This document shows positions 1-9,170 of a stretch of 64,000 nucleotides of DNA, piece after piece; position 1 is the first letter of the stretch; every line of letters begins with the position of its first letter. The notes below the pieces were generated by a model. That model searched no databases, had not been told where the DNA came from, and worked only from the letters and a program-made list of their open reading frames with translations. The translations under genes were made by a program, and so were the position numbers. Origin of the DNA: Streptomyces griseocarneus (GTDB lineage: Bacteria; Actinomycetota; Actinomycetes; Streptomycetales; Streptomycetaceae); assembly GCF_014655595.1 (NCBI RefSeq), contig NZ_BNBL01000009.1, positions 186,001 through 250,000 of the forward strand, given 5' to 3'.

Positions 1-60
1 TGGGGGCTGTGGCGGATGCTCACCGGCAAGCAGACCTGGCTCAAGACCGCGCGCACCTGA
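1..60 (+). CDS. C-terminal end of a probable glycosyltransferase (partial)
   Basis: Only the last 19 codons lie in the window, read in the first frame and ending in TGA at 58-60. The visible tail is basic and Trp-rich (WRMLTGKQTWLKT near the end), like the C-termini of membrane-associated family 2 glycosyltransferases that end in a Trp-Lys-Thr-rich segment. It lies 57 bp before a UDP-GlcNAc 2-epimerase on the same strand, which fits a polysaccharide or cell-surface sugar locus. The assignment rests on a very short tail and the neighbour, so it is tentative. Confidence 0.4.
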   Translation, partial: WGLWRMLTGKQTWLKTART

Positions 61-117
61 CAGGCCCGGCACTCCTCCACCCGTAAGCCCAGCACGTTCA
101 TTCCCCGAGGGAGACCC

Positions 118-1311
118 ATGTCCCCGAACGTCCTCACCACGCCCGTACGCGCCATGCTCGTCCTGGGCACCCGTCCCGAGGCCATCAAGCTCGCGCCCGT
201 GGCACGCGCGATGGCCGCCTCGCCGCTCTTCGAACCCGTCGTCGTCAGCACCGGCCAGCACCGCGAGATGCTCCAGCAGATGCTCGAACTCCTGCGGGTC
301 CCCGCGAGCGTCGAGCTCGACGTGATGCGCGACCGGCAGGAGCTGTCCAAGCTGACGGCCCGGCTGGTGGACGGGCTCGGCGACGTCATCCGCGCCGAGC
401 GCCCCGACGTCGTCATCGTCCAGGGCGACACCACCACCGCGCTCACCGGCGCCCTCGCCGCGTTCTACGAGCACATCCCCGTCGCCCACGTCGAGGCCGG
501 GCTGCGCACCGGAGTCCTGGACAACCCCTTCCCCGAGGAGCTCAACCGCCGTCTCATCGGCCGCATGGCGCGCTGGCACTTCGCCCCCACCCCGCGCGCG
601 GCCGGGCACCTGAGGGCCGAGGGGGTCCCGGACGCCGAGGTCTTCGTCACCGGCAACACCGTCATCGACAACCTGCTTTGGGTGCTCCAGGAGGGCACCG
701 GCCGCGACCACTTCCGCACCGGCCTGCGGCGCGTCCTGGTCACCCTGCACCGCCGGGAGAACCAGGGCGACAAGATGCGCGCCATGGGCACCGCGCTGCG
801 GCGGCTGGCGGACCGCGGCGACGTGGAGATCGTGCTGCCGCTGCACAAGAGCCCGGCCGTGCGCGAGGCCCTGCTGCCCGAGCTGACCGGCCACGACCGC
901 ATCAACGTCGTCGAGCCGCTGGACTACGTGGACTTCTCCGCCACCCTCGCCGGCTGCGACCTGGTGATGACCGATTCGGGCGGCATCCAGGAGGAGGCAC
1001 CGAGCCTGGGCAAGCCGGCCCTGGTGCTGCGGACGACCACCGAGCGGCCGGAGGCCGTGGAGGCGGGCGCGGCGCGGCTGGTGGGCACCGAACCCCACGT
1101 CATCCTGGACGCGGCGATGCACCTGCTGGACGACGCCGCGGCCTACGAACGGATGTCGACGGCCGGGAACCCCTTCGGCGACGGGCACGCCACGGACCGC
1201 ATCGTGGCGCAGCTCGCGGAGGACTTCGGCGCCGACGCCGACGCGGCGCCCGCGCCCAGCCCGCTGGTCGTCACCCAGCCCGACGGTCCGGGGTCATACT
1301 CGACGGCATGA
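118..1311 (+). CDS. wecB: UDP-N-acetylglucosamine 2-epimerase (non-hydrolysing)
   Basis: Interconverts UDP-GlcNAc and UDP-ManNAc in the cytoplasm, supplying ManNAc-type sugars for surface glycans. The 397-residue length matches the family. Diagnostic motifs occur in order: LGTRPEAIKLAP near residue 16, VQGDTTTAL near 101, HVEAGLRT near 123, NPFPEELNRR near 135, GNTVIDNL near 179, HRREN near 211 and the nucleotide-binding DSGGIQEEAPSLGKP near 286. The ATG at 118 follows a GAGGGAG ribosome-binding sequence. Its stop overlaps the next start as ATGA at 1308-1311, so the two are probably translationally coupled. The extra C-terminal 25 residues are Ala/Pro-rich and not conserved in the family. Confidence 0.93.
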   Translation: MSPNVLTTPVRAMLVLGTRPEAIKLAPVARAMAASPLFEPVVVSTGQHREMLQQMLELLRVPASVELDVMRDRQELSKLTARLVDGLGDVIRAERPDVVIVQGDTTTALTGALAAFYEHIPVAHVEAGLRTGVLDNPFPEELNRRLIGRMARWHFAPTPRAAGHLRAEGVPDAEVFVTGNTVIDNLLWVLQEGTGRDHFRTGLRRVLVTLHRRENQGDKMRAMGTALRRLADRGDVEIVLPLHKSPAVREALLPELTGHDRINVVEPLDYVDFSATLAGCDLVMTDSGGIQEEAPSLGKPALVLRTTTERPEAVEAGAARLVGTEPHVILDAAMHLLDDAAAYERMSTAGNPFGDGHATDRIVAQLAEDFGADADAAPAPSPLVVTQPDGPGSYSTA

Positions 1312-1973
1312 CGAGAGTTCACCGGCTTCTCGCCCTCGCACTGCTCGCGGCCGCCGTGGTGGCGGGACTGGTGTTCGCGGTGAGCGCCATCTGGGAGGAC
1401 AGCGGGGAGCCGGAGCGGCCGTGGGCCGAGGGGTCGGTCCACGGGCCGTGGCGTTCGGTGTTCGACGGGCACGGCGAGAACATCGGCCGCCATGACGGCC
1501 TGGCCCTCTCCCCCAAGCCCGCCACGCGGGCGGAGGAGACCCACGCCGGCCTGATCGTCTCCACGCGGCAGTACGACGACGTGGACTTCCGCGCCCGGAT
1601 GCGCACCATCGCCCAGCTGCGCACCCCCAAGCCCAATCCCTGGGAGGTGCCCTGGCTGGTGTGGGCGTACACCGACCCGGAGCACTTCTACTACATCACC
1701 CTCAAGCCGAACGGCTGGGAGCTCGGCAAGCGCGATCCCGCCTACCCCGGCGGCCAGCGGTTCCTGGCGACGGGGGCGGAGCACTTCCCGCTCGGCAGGT
1801 CGTCGGACGTCCGGGTCGCCCAGCGGGGCGCCCGGATGGAGGTGAGCGTCGACGGCCGGGGGCTGGTGGCCTACGAGGACCGGGAGCGCCCGTACCTCAA
1901 GGGGAACGTGGGGGTCTATTCGGAGGACGCGCGGGTGGTGTTCAGCGACGTCTCGGCCCGCCCTCTGGAGTGA
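1308..1973 (+). CDS. Membrane-anchored protein with a predicted jelly-roll (LamG/DUF1080-like) domain
   Basis: A 221-residue protein with one N-terminal hydrophobic helix (residues 6-28, Ala/Leu/Val-rich), so it is exported and either anchored or cleaved. The rest alternates beta-strand-like stretches with many aromatic residues (YTDPEHFYYITLKPNGWELG; VRVAQRGARMEVSVDGR), a pattern typical of concanavalin-like or 3-keto-disaccharide-hydrolase (DUF1080) folds that bind sugars. Start and stop of this gene and wecB overlap as ATGA. A CATACT element lies 7 bp before the start and could serve as an extra leaderless promoter. The function is not known; a polysaccharide-binding role is inferred only from fold impression and context. 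Confidence 0.7.
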   Translation: MTRVHRLLALALLAAAVVAGLVFAVSAIWEDSGEPERPWAEGSVHGPWRSVFDGHGENIGRHDGLALSPKPATRAEETHAGLIVSTRQYDDVDFRARMRTIAQLRTPKPNPWEVPWLVWAYTDPEHFYYITLKPNGWELGKRDPAYPGGQRFLATGAEHFPLGRSSDVRVAQRGARMEVSVDGRGLVAYEDRERPYLKGNVGVYSEDARVVFSDVSARPLE

Positions 1974-2002
1974 CGGGCGGCCGGGGGGACGTGCGCGCGT
2001 GG

Positions 2003-2039
2003 CGGCGCCCGCCTCGGGTCGGGGATGAGGCGGGCGCCG
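2003..2039. terminator. Hairpin terminator between convergent genes
   Basis: Perfect 13-bp inverted repeat (CGGCGCCCGCCTC at 2003-2015 with its complement at 2027-2039) around an 11-nt loop. It sits in the 90-bp gap between the plus-strand gene ending at 1973 and minus-strand gltD ending at 2064, so it can stop transcription from both sides. There is no clear U tract, as is common in streptomycetes. Confidence 0.7.
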
Positions 2040-2063
2040 TGTCACGGGGGGGGGCGGGAACCG

Positions 2064-3524
2064 TCAGACGGTGAGCGCCCGGTCCGTCGGCCTGACCGGG
2101 GCCGGCAGGGTGCTGGTTCCGGTGAGGTAGCGGTCCACGCCGCGGGCGGCGGAGCGGCCCTCGGCGATGGCCCAGACGATGAGCGACTGGCCGCGGCCCG
2201 CGTCACCGGCGACGAACACGCCGGGGACGTTGGTGGCGTAGTCGGCGTCGCGCGCGATGTTCCCGCGCTCGTCCAGTTCCACACCGAACTGCTCGACGAG
2301 ACCGTTCTGCCGGTCGGTGCCGGTGAAACCCATCGCGAGGGTGACGAGCTGGGCGGGGATGCGACGCTCGGTGCCCGGCTTCTGCTCGAGCTTGCCGTCG
2401 ACGAAGGCGACCTCGATCAGGTGCAGCCACTGGACGTTGCCGTCCTCGTCGCCCTCGAAGTGGGTGGTGGAGACGGAGTAGACCCGCTCGCCGCCCTCCT
2501 CGTGGGCCGAGGTGACCTTGTAGAGCATGGGGAAGGTGGGCCAGGGCTGGTTCGCGTTCCGCTCCTCCCCCGGCTTCGGCATGATCTCCAGCTGGGTGAC
2601 GGAGGCCGCGCCCTGGCGGTGGGCGGTGCCGACGCAGTCGGCGCCGGTGTCGCCGCCGCCGATGACGACGACGTGCTTGCCCTCGGCGGTGATCGGGGAG
2701 ACCGTCAGGTCGCCCTCCTGCACCTTGTTGGCGACGGGCAGGTACTCCATGGCGAAGTGGATGCCCTTGAGGTCGCGGCCGGGGACGGGCAGGTCGCGGG
2801 AGGTGGTGGCGCCGGCGGCGATGACGACGGCGTCGTAGCGCTTGCGGAGCTTGGCGGCGTCGATGTCGCGGCCGATCTCCACCTCGGTGCGGAACTTGGT
2901 GCCCTCCGCACGCATCTGCTCGATGCGGCGGTTGATGTGCCGCTTCTCCATCTTGAACTCGGGGATGCCGTAGCGCAGCAGGCCGCCGACGCGGTCGGCG
3001 CGCTCGTAGACGGCGACCGTGTGGCCGGCCCGGGTCAGCTGCTGGGCGGCGGCGAGGCCGGCGGGGCCGGAGCCGATGACGGCGACGGTCTTGCCGGAGA
3101 GCCGCTCGGGCGGCTGCGGGGTGACGTCGCCGGCGTCCCAGGCCTTGTCGATGATGGTGACTTCGACGTTCTTGATGGTGACGGGCTGCTGGTTGATGCC
3201 GAGCACGCACGCGGACTCGCAGGGCGCGGGGCACAGGCGGCCGGTGAACTCGGGGAAGTTGTTGGTGGCGTGCAGCCGCTCGGACGCGGCCGCCCAGTCC
3301 TCGCGGTAGGCGTAGTCGTTCCACTCGGGGATGAGGTTCCCCAGCGGACAGCCGTTGTGGCAGAACGGGATGCCGCAGTCCATGCAGCGGCTCGCCTGCT
3401 TGCTGATGACGGGCAGGAGGGAGCCGGGGACGTAGACCTCGTTCCAGTCGCGGACGCGCTCCGCGACGGGACGGGTGCGGGCGACCTCGCGGTCGCTGGT
3501 CAGAAAGCCCTTCGGGTCAGCCAT
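2064..3524 (-). CDS. gltD: Glutamate synthase (NADPH) small subunit
   Basis: FAD/NADPH electron-input subunit that passes electrons to GltB for conversion of glutamine plus 2-oxoglutarate to two glutamates. The 486 residues hold an N-terminal cysteine-rich region (Cys47, 50, 55, 59 and Cys98, 102, 106) that ligates [4Fe-4S] clusters, a first dinucleotide motif GSGPAGLAAA at about 151-160, and a second, GGGDTGADCVGTA, in the NADPH domain. The ATG at 3524 lies inside the last codons of gltB (8-bp overlap, 3517-3524), so expression is coupled to the large subunit. Length and motifs are ordinary for the family. Confidence 0.97.
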   Translation of the reverse strand: MADPKGFLTSDREVARTRPVAERVRDWNEVYVPGSLLPVISKQASRCMDCGIPFCHNGCPLGNLIPEWNDYAYREDWAAASERLHATNNFPEFTGRLCPAPCESACVLGINQQPVTIKNVEVTIIDKAWDAGDVTPQPPERLSGKTVAVIGSGPAGLAAAQQLTRAGHTVAVYERADRVGGLLRYGIPEFKMEKRHINRRIEQMRAEGTKFRTEVEIGRDIDAAKLRKRYDAVVIAAGATTSRDLPVPGRDLKGIHFAMEYLPVANKVQEGDLTVSPITAEGKHVVVIGGGDTGADCVGTAHRQGAASVTQLEIMPKPGEERNANQPWPTFPMLYKVTSAHEEGGERVYSVSTTHFEGDEDGNVQWLHLIEVAFVDGKLEQKPGTERRIPAQLVTLAMGFTGTDRQNGLVEQFGVELDERGNIARDADYATNVPGVFVAGDAGRGQSLIVWAIAEGRSAARGVDRYLTGTSTLPAPVRPTDRALTV

Positions 3525-6500
3525 GGGTCGCCGCCTCCATCATCTTCTCGTGGGTCTCGGTCTCGGTGAGACCGGCTCGCTCGGCGGCGTCCTTGGCGGC
3601 GAGCACTGCCTTGTACGTGGCGGGCATGACCTTGCGGAAGCGGGTCACGGCCGTGTCCCAGTCGGCGAGGAGGCCGGCCGCGACGGTGGAGGCGGTCTCC
3701 TCGTGGTGGCGGCGCACCACGTCGTGCAGCCACTGCCGGTCGGCGTCGTCGAGGGTGTCGACGGCGGCGGCCAGCTCCTTGTTGACGTTGCGGGGGTCGA
3801 GGTCGACGACGTAGGCGACGCCGCCGGACATGCCGGCCGCGAAGTTGCGGCCGGTGTGGCCGAGGACGACGGCCCGGCCGCCGGTCATGTACTCGCAGCC
3901 GTGGTCGCCGACGCCCTCGGAGACGACGGTGGCGCCGGAGTTGCGGACGCAGAACCGCTCGCCGACGCTGCCGCGCAGGAACAGCTCGCCGCCGGTGGCG
4001 CCGTAGGCGAGGGTGTTGCCGGCGATGGTGGAGTACTCGGCGAGGTGGTCGGCGCCGCGGTCGGGGCGGACGACGATGCGGCCGCCGGAGAGGCCCTTGC
4101 CGACGTAGTCGTTGGCGTCGCCCTCCAGGCGCAGGGTGACGCCGCGCGGGAGGAAGGCGCCGAAGGACTGGCCGGCGGAGCCGGTGAAGGTGATGTCGAT
4201 GGTGTCGTCGGGCAGGCCGGCGCCGCCGTACTTCTTGGTCACCTCGTGGCCGAGCATGGTGCCGGCCGTGCGGTTGATGTTGCGGATGGGCAGCTGGGCG
4301 CGGACGGGCTGGGGGGCCTCGTCGCCGACGGTGTTGAGGGCGTCGGCGGCGAGCTTGATCAGCTGGTTGTCGAGCGCCTTGGCCAGGCCGTGGTCCTGGG
4401 CGGTGGTGCGGTGGCGGACGGCGCCCTCGGGCAGGTCCGGCACGTGCAGCAGGGGCTCGAGGTCCAGGCCCTGGGCCTTCCAGTGGCCGACGGCCCGGCC
4501 GGTGTCGAGGAGTTCGGCGTGGCCGACGGCCTCCTCGAGGGTGCGGAAGCCCAGCTCGGCGAGGAGCTCGCGGACCTCCTCGGCGATGAACTCGAAGAAG
4601 TTGACGACGAATTCGGCCTTGCCGTTGAACCGCTCGCGCAGGACGGGGTTCTGGGTGGCGATGCCCACGGGGCAGGTGTCGAGGTGGCAGACGCGCATCA
4701 TGACGCAGCCGGAGACGACGAGGGGGGCGGTCGCGAAGCCGAACTCCTCGGCGCCCAGGAGGGCGGCGATGATCACGTCGCGGCCGGTCTTGAGCTGGCC
4801 GTCGGTCTGCACGACGATGCGGTCGCGCAGCCCGTTGAGCAGCAGGGTCTGCTGGGTCTCGGCGAGGCCGAGCTCCCAGGGGCCGCCCGCGTGCTTGAGG
4901 CTGGTGAGCGGGGAGGCGCCGGTGCCGCCGTCGTGGCCGGAGATCAGCACGACGTCGGCGTGGGCCTTGGAGACGCCCGCCGCGACCGTGCCGACGCCGA
5001 CCTCGGAGACCAGCTTCACGTGGATGCGGGCCGCGGGGTTGGCGTTCTTGAGGTCGTGGATGAGCTGTGCGAGGTCCTCGATGGAGTAGATGTCGTGGTG
5101 CGGGGGCGGCGAGATCAGGCCGACGCCGGGGGTGGAGTGCCGGGTCTTCGCGACCCAGGGGTAGACCTTGTGGCCGGGCAGCTGGCCGCCCTCGCCGGGC
5201 TTGGCGCCCTGGGCCATCTTGATCTGGATGTCGTCGGAGTTGACCAGGTACTCGCTGGTGACGCCGAAGCGGCCGGAGGCCACCTGCTTGATGCTGGAGC
5301 GGCGCGCAGGGTCGTAGAGGCGATCGGGGTCCTCGCCGCCCTCACCGGTGTTGGACTTGGCGCCCAGCCGGTTCATGGCGATGGCGAGGGTCTCGTGGGC
5401 CTCCTGCGAGATGGACCCGTAGGACATGGCGCCGGTGGAGAAGCGCTGGACGATGGAGCTGACCGGCTCGACCTCCTCCAGCGGGATCGAGGGGCGGTCG
5501 CTCTTGAAGGAGAACAGGCCGCGCAGCGTCATCAGCCGCTCGGACTGCTCGTTCACGCGCTCGGTGTACTGCTTGAAGATGTCGTAGCGGCGGGCGCGCG
5601 TGGAGTGCTGGAGCCGGAAGACGGTGTCGGGGTCGAAGAGGTGCGGCTCGCCCTCGCGCCGCCACTGGTACTCGCCGCCGATGTCGAGGCGGCGGTGGGT
5701 GGCCGCGATGCCGGTGGCGGGGTAGGCCTTGGCGTGGCGGGCGGCGACCTCGCGGGCGACGACGTCCAGGCCGGCGCCGCCGATCTTGGTGGCGGTGCCC
5801 TGGAAGTAGGCGTCGACGAAGCCCTCGTCCAGGCCGACGGCCTCGAAGACCTGGGCGCCGCGGTAGGAGGCGACGGTGGAGATGCCCATCTTGGACATCA
5901 CCTTGAGCACGCCCTTGCCGAGCGCCTTGATGAGGTTGCGGATGGCGTCCTCGGGGGCGGTGTCCGGCAGGAACGTGCCCGCACGGACGAGGTCCTCGAC
6001 GGACTCCATGGCCAGGTACGGGTTCACCGCCGCCGCGCCGTAGCCGATGAGCAGCGCGACGTGGTGGACCTCGCGGACGTCACCGGCCTCGACCAGCAGG
6101 CCCACCTGGGTGCGCTGCTTGGTGCGGATGAGGTGGTGGTGGATGGCCGAGGTCAGCAGCAGGGACGGGATGGGGGCGTGCTCGGCGTCGGAGTGCCGGT
6201 CGGAGAGCACGATGAGGCGGGCGCCGTCGGCGATGGCGGCGTCGGCCTCGGCGCACATCGCCGCGAGGCGGGCGGCGAGCGCCTCGCCGCCGCCGGAGAC
6301 GCGGTAGAGGCCGGAGAGCGTGGCGGCCTTCAGGCCGGGCAGGTCGCCGTCGGCGTTGATGTGGATGAGCTTGGCGAGCTCGTCGTTGTCGATGACGGGG
6401 AACGGCAGGGTGACGCTGCGACAGGACGCGGCGGTGGGGTCGAGCAGGTTGCGCTGCGGGCCGAGGGAGGAGATCAGCGAGGTGACGAGCTCCTCGCGGA

Positions 6501-8073
6501 TGGCGTCCAGCGGGGGGTTGGTGACCTGCGCGAAGAGCTGGGTGAAGTAGTCGAAGAGCAGGCGCGGCCGCTCGGACAGCGCGGCGATCGGCGAGTCGGT
6601 GCCCATGGAACCGATCGGCTCGGCGCCGGTCTTGGCCATGGGCGCGAGGATGACGCGCAGCTCCTCCTCGGTGTAGCCGAAGGTCTGCTGGCGGCGGGTG
6701 ACCGAGGCGTGGGTGTGCACGATGTGCTCGCGCTCGGGGAGGTCGGCGAGGTCGACGAGCCCGGCCTCCAGCCACTCCTGGTAGGGCTGTTCGGCGGCGA
6801 GGGCGGCCTTGATCTCGTCGTCCTCGATGATGCGGTGGCTCTCGGTGTCGACGAGGAACATCTTGCCGGGCTGCAGGCGGCCCTTGCGGACGACCTTGGC
6901 CGGGTCGATGTCGAGGACGCCGACCTCGGAGGAGAGCACGACCAGGCCGTCGTCGGTGACCCAGTAGCGCCCGGGGCGCAGGCCGTTGCGGTCGAGGACG
7001 GCGCCGACGAGGGTGCCGTCGGTGAAGGTGACGCAGGCCGGGCCGTCCCAGGGCTCCATCAGGGTGGAGTGGTACTGGTAGAAGGCGCGCCGGGCCGGGT
7101 CCATGGAGGCGTGGTTCTCCCAGGCCTCGGGGATCATCATCAGCACGCTGTGCGGCAGCGAGCGGCCGCCGAGGTGGAGGAGCTCGAGGACCTCGTCGAA
7201 GGAGGCGGAGTCGGAGGCGTCGGGGGTGCAGACCGGGAAGAGGCGGTCCAGGTTCCCGTCCGCGCCGAACAGCTCGCTCGCCAGCTGGGATTCGCGGGCG
7301 CGCATCCAGTTGCGGTTGCCCTTGACCGTGTTGATCTCGCCGTTGTGGGCGACGAAGCGGTACGGGTGGGCGAGCGGCCAGCTGGGGAACGTGTTGGTGG
7401 AGAACCGCGAGTGGACCAGCGCGATGGCGGTGGCGCAGCGGCGGTCGGAGAGGTCCGGGAAGAACGGCTCGAGCTGCCCGGTGGTGAGCATGCCCTTGTA
7501 GACGATGGTGCGGGCGGACAGCGAGGGGAAGTACGTGTCCGCCTCGCGCTCGGCGCGCTTGCGCAGGACGAAGGCCTTGCGGTCCAGGGCCAGGCCGTTC
7601 GCCCCGCCGGCCGTGTCCGCGACGAACAGCTGGCGGAAGACGGGCATGGTGGCGCGGGCGCCGGCGCCCAGCAGGTCGGGGGCGACGGGGACGTCGCGCC
7701 AGCCGAGCACGGTGAGGCCCTCTTCGGCGGCGATCGTCTCGATCCGCGAGACGGCTGCGGCCGCCTCCCGGTCGTCCGCCGGGAGGAAGCCGATGCCGAC
7801 GGCGTACGCGCCGGCCTCGGGGAGGGCGAAGGCGACGCTCTCGCGCAGGAAGGCGTCGGGGACCTGCATCAGGATGCCCGCGCCGTCGCCGGAGTCGGGG
7901 TCCGAGCCGGTGGCGCCCCGGTGCTCCATGTTGCGCAGGACGGTGAGCGCCTGTTCCACGAGCTCGTGGCTCGCCTCGCCGGTGAGAGTCGCGACAAAGC
8001 CGACACCACAGGCGTCGTGCTCATTGCGCGGGTCGTACATCCCCTGCGGGGCGGGGTGGGATGCGTGGCGCAT
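3517..8073 (-). CDS. gltB: Glutamate synthase large subunit
   Basis: Catalytic subunit of the GltBD enzyme of ammonia assimilation. The 1518-residue product begins with a short propeptide; Cys22 in NEHDACGVGFVA is the N-terminal nucleophile of the class II glutamine amidotransferase domain exposed by processing. The FMN/synthase half carries the [3Fe-4S] ligand set in CVMMRVCHLDTCPVG (C-x5-C-x4-C). The C-terminal glycine-rich GXGXG-type domain is present. It overlaps gltD by 8 bp. The 311-bp upstream region holds two palindromes (8197-8211 and 8362-8381) and a possible promoter, but no recognised regulator site. Confidence 0.97.
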   Translation of the reverse strand: MRHASHPAPQGMYDPRNEHDACGVGFVATLTGEASHELVEQALTVLRNMEHRGATGSDPDSGDGAGILMQVPDAFLRESVAFALPEAGAYAVGIGFLPADDREAAAAVSRIETIAAEEGLTVLGWRDVPVAPDLLGAGARATMPVFRQLFVADTAGGANGLALDRKAFVLRKRAEREADTYFPSLSARTIVYKGMLTTGQLEPFFPDLSDRRCATAIALVHSRFSTNTFPSWPLAHPYRFVAHNGEINTVKGNRNWMRARESQLASELFGADGNLDRLFPVCTPDASDSASFDEVLELLHLGGRSLPHSVLMMIPEAWENHASMDPARRAFYQYHSTLMEPWDGPACVTFTDGTLVGAVLDRNGLRPGRYWVTDDGLVVLSSEVGVLDIDPAKVVRKGRLQPGKMFLVDTESHRIIEDDEIKAALAAEQPYQEWLEAGLVDLADLPEREHIVHTHASVTRRQQTFGYTEEELRVILAPMAKTGAEPIGSMGTDSPIAALSERPRLLFDYFTQLFAQVTNPPLDAIREELVTSLISSLGPQRNLLDPTAASCRSVTLPFPVIDNDELAKLIHINADGDLPGLKAATLSGLYRVSGGGEALAARLAAMCAEADAAIADGARLIVLSDRHSDAEHAPIPSLLLTSAIHHHLIRTKQRTQVGLLVEAGDVREVHHVALLIGYGAAAVNPYLAMESVEDLVRAGTFLPDTAPEDAIRNLIKALGKGVLKVMSKMGISTVASYRGAQVFEAVGLDEGFVDAYFQGTATKIGGAGLDVVAREVAARHAKAYPATGIAATHRRLDIGGEYQWRREGEPHLFDPDTVFRLQHSTRARRYDIFKQYTERVNEQSERLMTLRGLFSFKSDRPSIPLEEVEPVSSIVQRFSTGAMSYGSISQEAHETLAIAMNRLGAKSNTGEGGEDPDRLYDPARRSSIKQVASGRFGVTSEYLVNSDDIQIKMAQGAKPGEGGQLPGHKVYPWVAKTRHSTPGVGLISPPPHHDIYSIEDLAQLIHDLKNANPAARIHVKLVSEVGVGTVAAGVSKAHADVVLISGHDGGTGASPLTSLKHAGGPWELGLAETQQTLLLNGLRDRIVVQTDGQLKTGRDVIIAALLGAEEFGFATAPLVVSGCVMMRVCHLDTCPVGIATQNPVLRERFNGKAEFVVNFFEFIAEEVRELLAELGFRTLEEAVGHAELLDTGRAVGHWKAQGLDLEPLLHVPDLPEGAVRHRTTAQDHGLAKALDNQLIKLAADALNTVGDEAPQPVRAQLPIRNINRTAGTMLGHEVTKKYGGAGLPDDTIDITFTGSAGQSFGAFLPRGVTLRLEGDANDYVGKGLSGGRIVVRPDRGADHLAEYSTIAGNTLAYGATGGELFLRGSVGERFCVRNSGATVVSEGVGDHGCEYMTGGRAVVLGHTGRNFAAGMSGGVAYVVDLDPRNVNKELAAAVDTLDDADRQWLHDVVRRHHEETASTVAAGLLADWDTAVTRFRKVMPATYKAVLAAKDAAERAGLTETETHEKMMEAATHG

Positions 8074-8155
8074 CGGCGCTCCCGTCGTCGTCTGGCAGTC
8101 ATGTCAGAGGCATGTGCCGAGGGACGACGCTGGCCCTCCGCTGAAAAGTTCGTGC

Positions 8156-8161
8156 AGATTA
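8156..8161 (-). promoter_or_regulatory. Possible -10 element for gltB
   Basis: On the minus strand the hexamer TAATCT (TAnnnT pattern) lies about 83 bp before the gltB start. A weak TTTTCG-like -35 occurs 17 bp further upstream. This is a pattern match in a GC-rich genome only; no other candidate in the leader looked better. Confidence 0.25.
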
Positions 8162-8196
8162 CATGATGGGCGGCTTCTCGAAAAGTGGAAGGCTTG

Positions 8197-8211
8197 GTCC
8201 ATCATCTGGAC
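8197..8211. promoter_or_regulatory. Inverted repeat upstream of gltB (candidate operator)
   Basis: GTCCA at 8197-8201 and TGGAC at 8207-8211 form a perfect 5-bp inverted repeat with a 5-bp spacer. It lies about 36 bp upstream of the possible -10 of gltB, where an activator or repressor could bind. I do not recognise it as a GlnR, NdgR or ArgR site. Confidence 0.35.
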
Positions 8212-8361
8212 ACCCGGGGTGTGAGCGGAGCGCCTGGAGGCCTTGGGATCACCAGGCCCGGTCGCGCCGACGAGAACGCGCGAGGGGGCGGCGTTGCCCC
8301 TGCTGCGCTACCGGATTGTGCCCTGTAGCCGAGGAGCTGAAACCGCCAAGAAATCTGCACG

Positions 8362-8381
8362 TTATGCGGATGCCCGCATAA
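8362..8381. repeat. 20-bp palindrome between the VIT1-type gene and gltB
   Basis: TTATGCGG at 8362-8369 and CCGCATAA at 8374-8381 are perfect 8-bp arms around ATGC. The element starts 3 bp past the stop of the upstream transporter gene. It is AT-richer than its surroundings and lacks a U tract. It could be a weak terminator or an operator. The rest of 8074-8384 shows no coding sequence. Confidence 0.5.
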
Positions 8382-8384
8382 GCA

Positions 8385-9116
8385 TCACCCGACAGCGGTG
8401 CCGAAGGCAATACCGAGGAGGTAAGTCACACCCGCCGCCGCCCCGCCGAGCAGCAGCTGCCGCAGCCCGCTGAACCACCACGACCGGGCCGTCACCCGTG
8501 CCACGACCGCGCCGCAGGCGAAGAGGCCGAGCAGCGCCAGCAGCACGGCGGGCCAGAGCTCGGTGGCGCCCAGGAGGTAGGGCAGTACGGGCAGCAGCGC
8601 GCCCAGCGCGAAGGATCCGAACGAGGACGCCGCGGCGACCGTCGGCGAGGGCAGGTCGGAGGGGTCGATGCCCAGCTCCTCGCGGGCGTGGATCTCCAGC
8701 GCCTGCTCCGGGTCCTTCGACAGCTGCCGTGCGACCTCGCGGGCCAGCTTCGGCTCGACGCCGCGCGACTCGTAGAGCGCGGCGAGCTCCTGGAGCTCGT
8801 CGGCCGGGTGCTTGCGCAGCTCGCGCCGCTCCACGTCCAGCTCGGCCAGGACCAGCTCGCGCTGGGAGGCCACGGAGGTGTACTCGCCGGCGGCCATCGA
8901 GAACGCGCCCGCCGCGAGACCCGCCAGGCCGGCGATGACGATCGTCTCCGAGGAGGCCGACCCGCCGGCGACACCCGTCATCAGGGCCACGTTGGAGACC
9001 AGTCCGTCCATGGCACCGAAGACGGCCGGGCGCAGCCAGCCGCCGTTCACATCGCGGTGCGTGTGGTTGTCACGGTGCGCGATGTGCGTCTCCGCGGCCG
9101 TGTCGAGGACAGCCAT
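8385..9116 (-). CDS. VIT1/CCC1 family Fe2+/Mn2+ transporter
   Basis: A 243-residue membrane protein of the VIT/CCC1 family, which moves ferrous iron or manganese across membranes. Visible are an N-terminal His-rich stretch (THIAHRDNHTHRD, residues 9-21), the first-helix signature GAMDGLVSNVALMTGVAGG, the SMAAGEYTSVASQ motif with metal-ligand Glu, a charged cytosolic segment with many Glu (residues about 85-145) that forms the family's metal-binding domain, and three C-terminal hydrophobic helices. The ATG at 9116 is chosen because family similarity starts soon after it. Just upstream lie 11-bp direct repeats that may bind a regulator. Confidence 0.85.
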   Translation of the reverse strand: MAVLDTAAETHIAHRDNHTHRDVNGGWLRPAVFGAMDGLVSNVALMTGVAGGSASSETIVIAGLAGLAAGAFSMAAGEYTSVASQRELVLAELDVERRELRKHPADELQELAALYESRGVEPKLAREVARQLSKDPEQALEIHAREELGIDPSDLPSPTVAAASSFGSFALGALLPVLPYLLGATELWPAVLLALLGLFACGAVVARVTARSWWFSGLRQLLLGGAAAGVTYLLGIAFGTAVG

Positions 9117-9170
9117 TGCTCCGGTCGCTCCCTTCCCCAGGGGCACGGGCCCGTCGCCCCGCCCCTCTCG

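Noticed and set aside
3475..8166. A 1563-codon open frame on the plus strand opposite gltB
   Set aside because: It is rich in Gly, Ala, Val and Asp with no motif, and is the usual antisense frame produced by high third-position GC. gltB itself has clear catalytic motifs.
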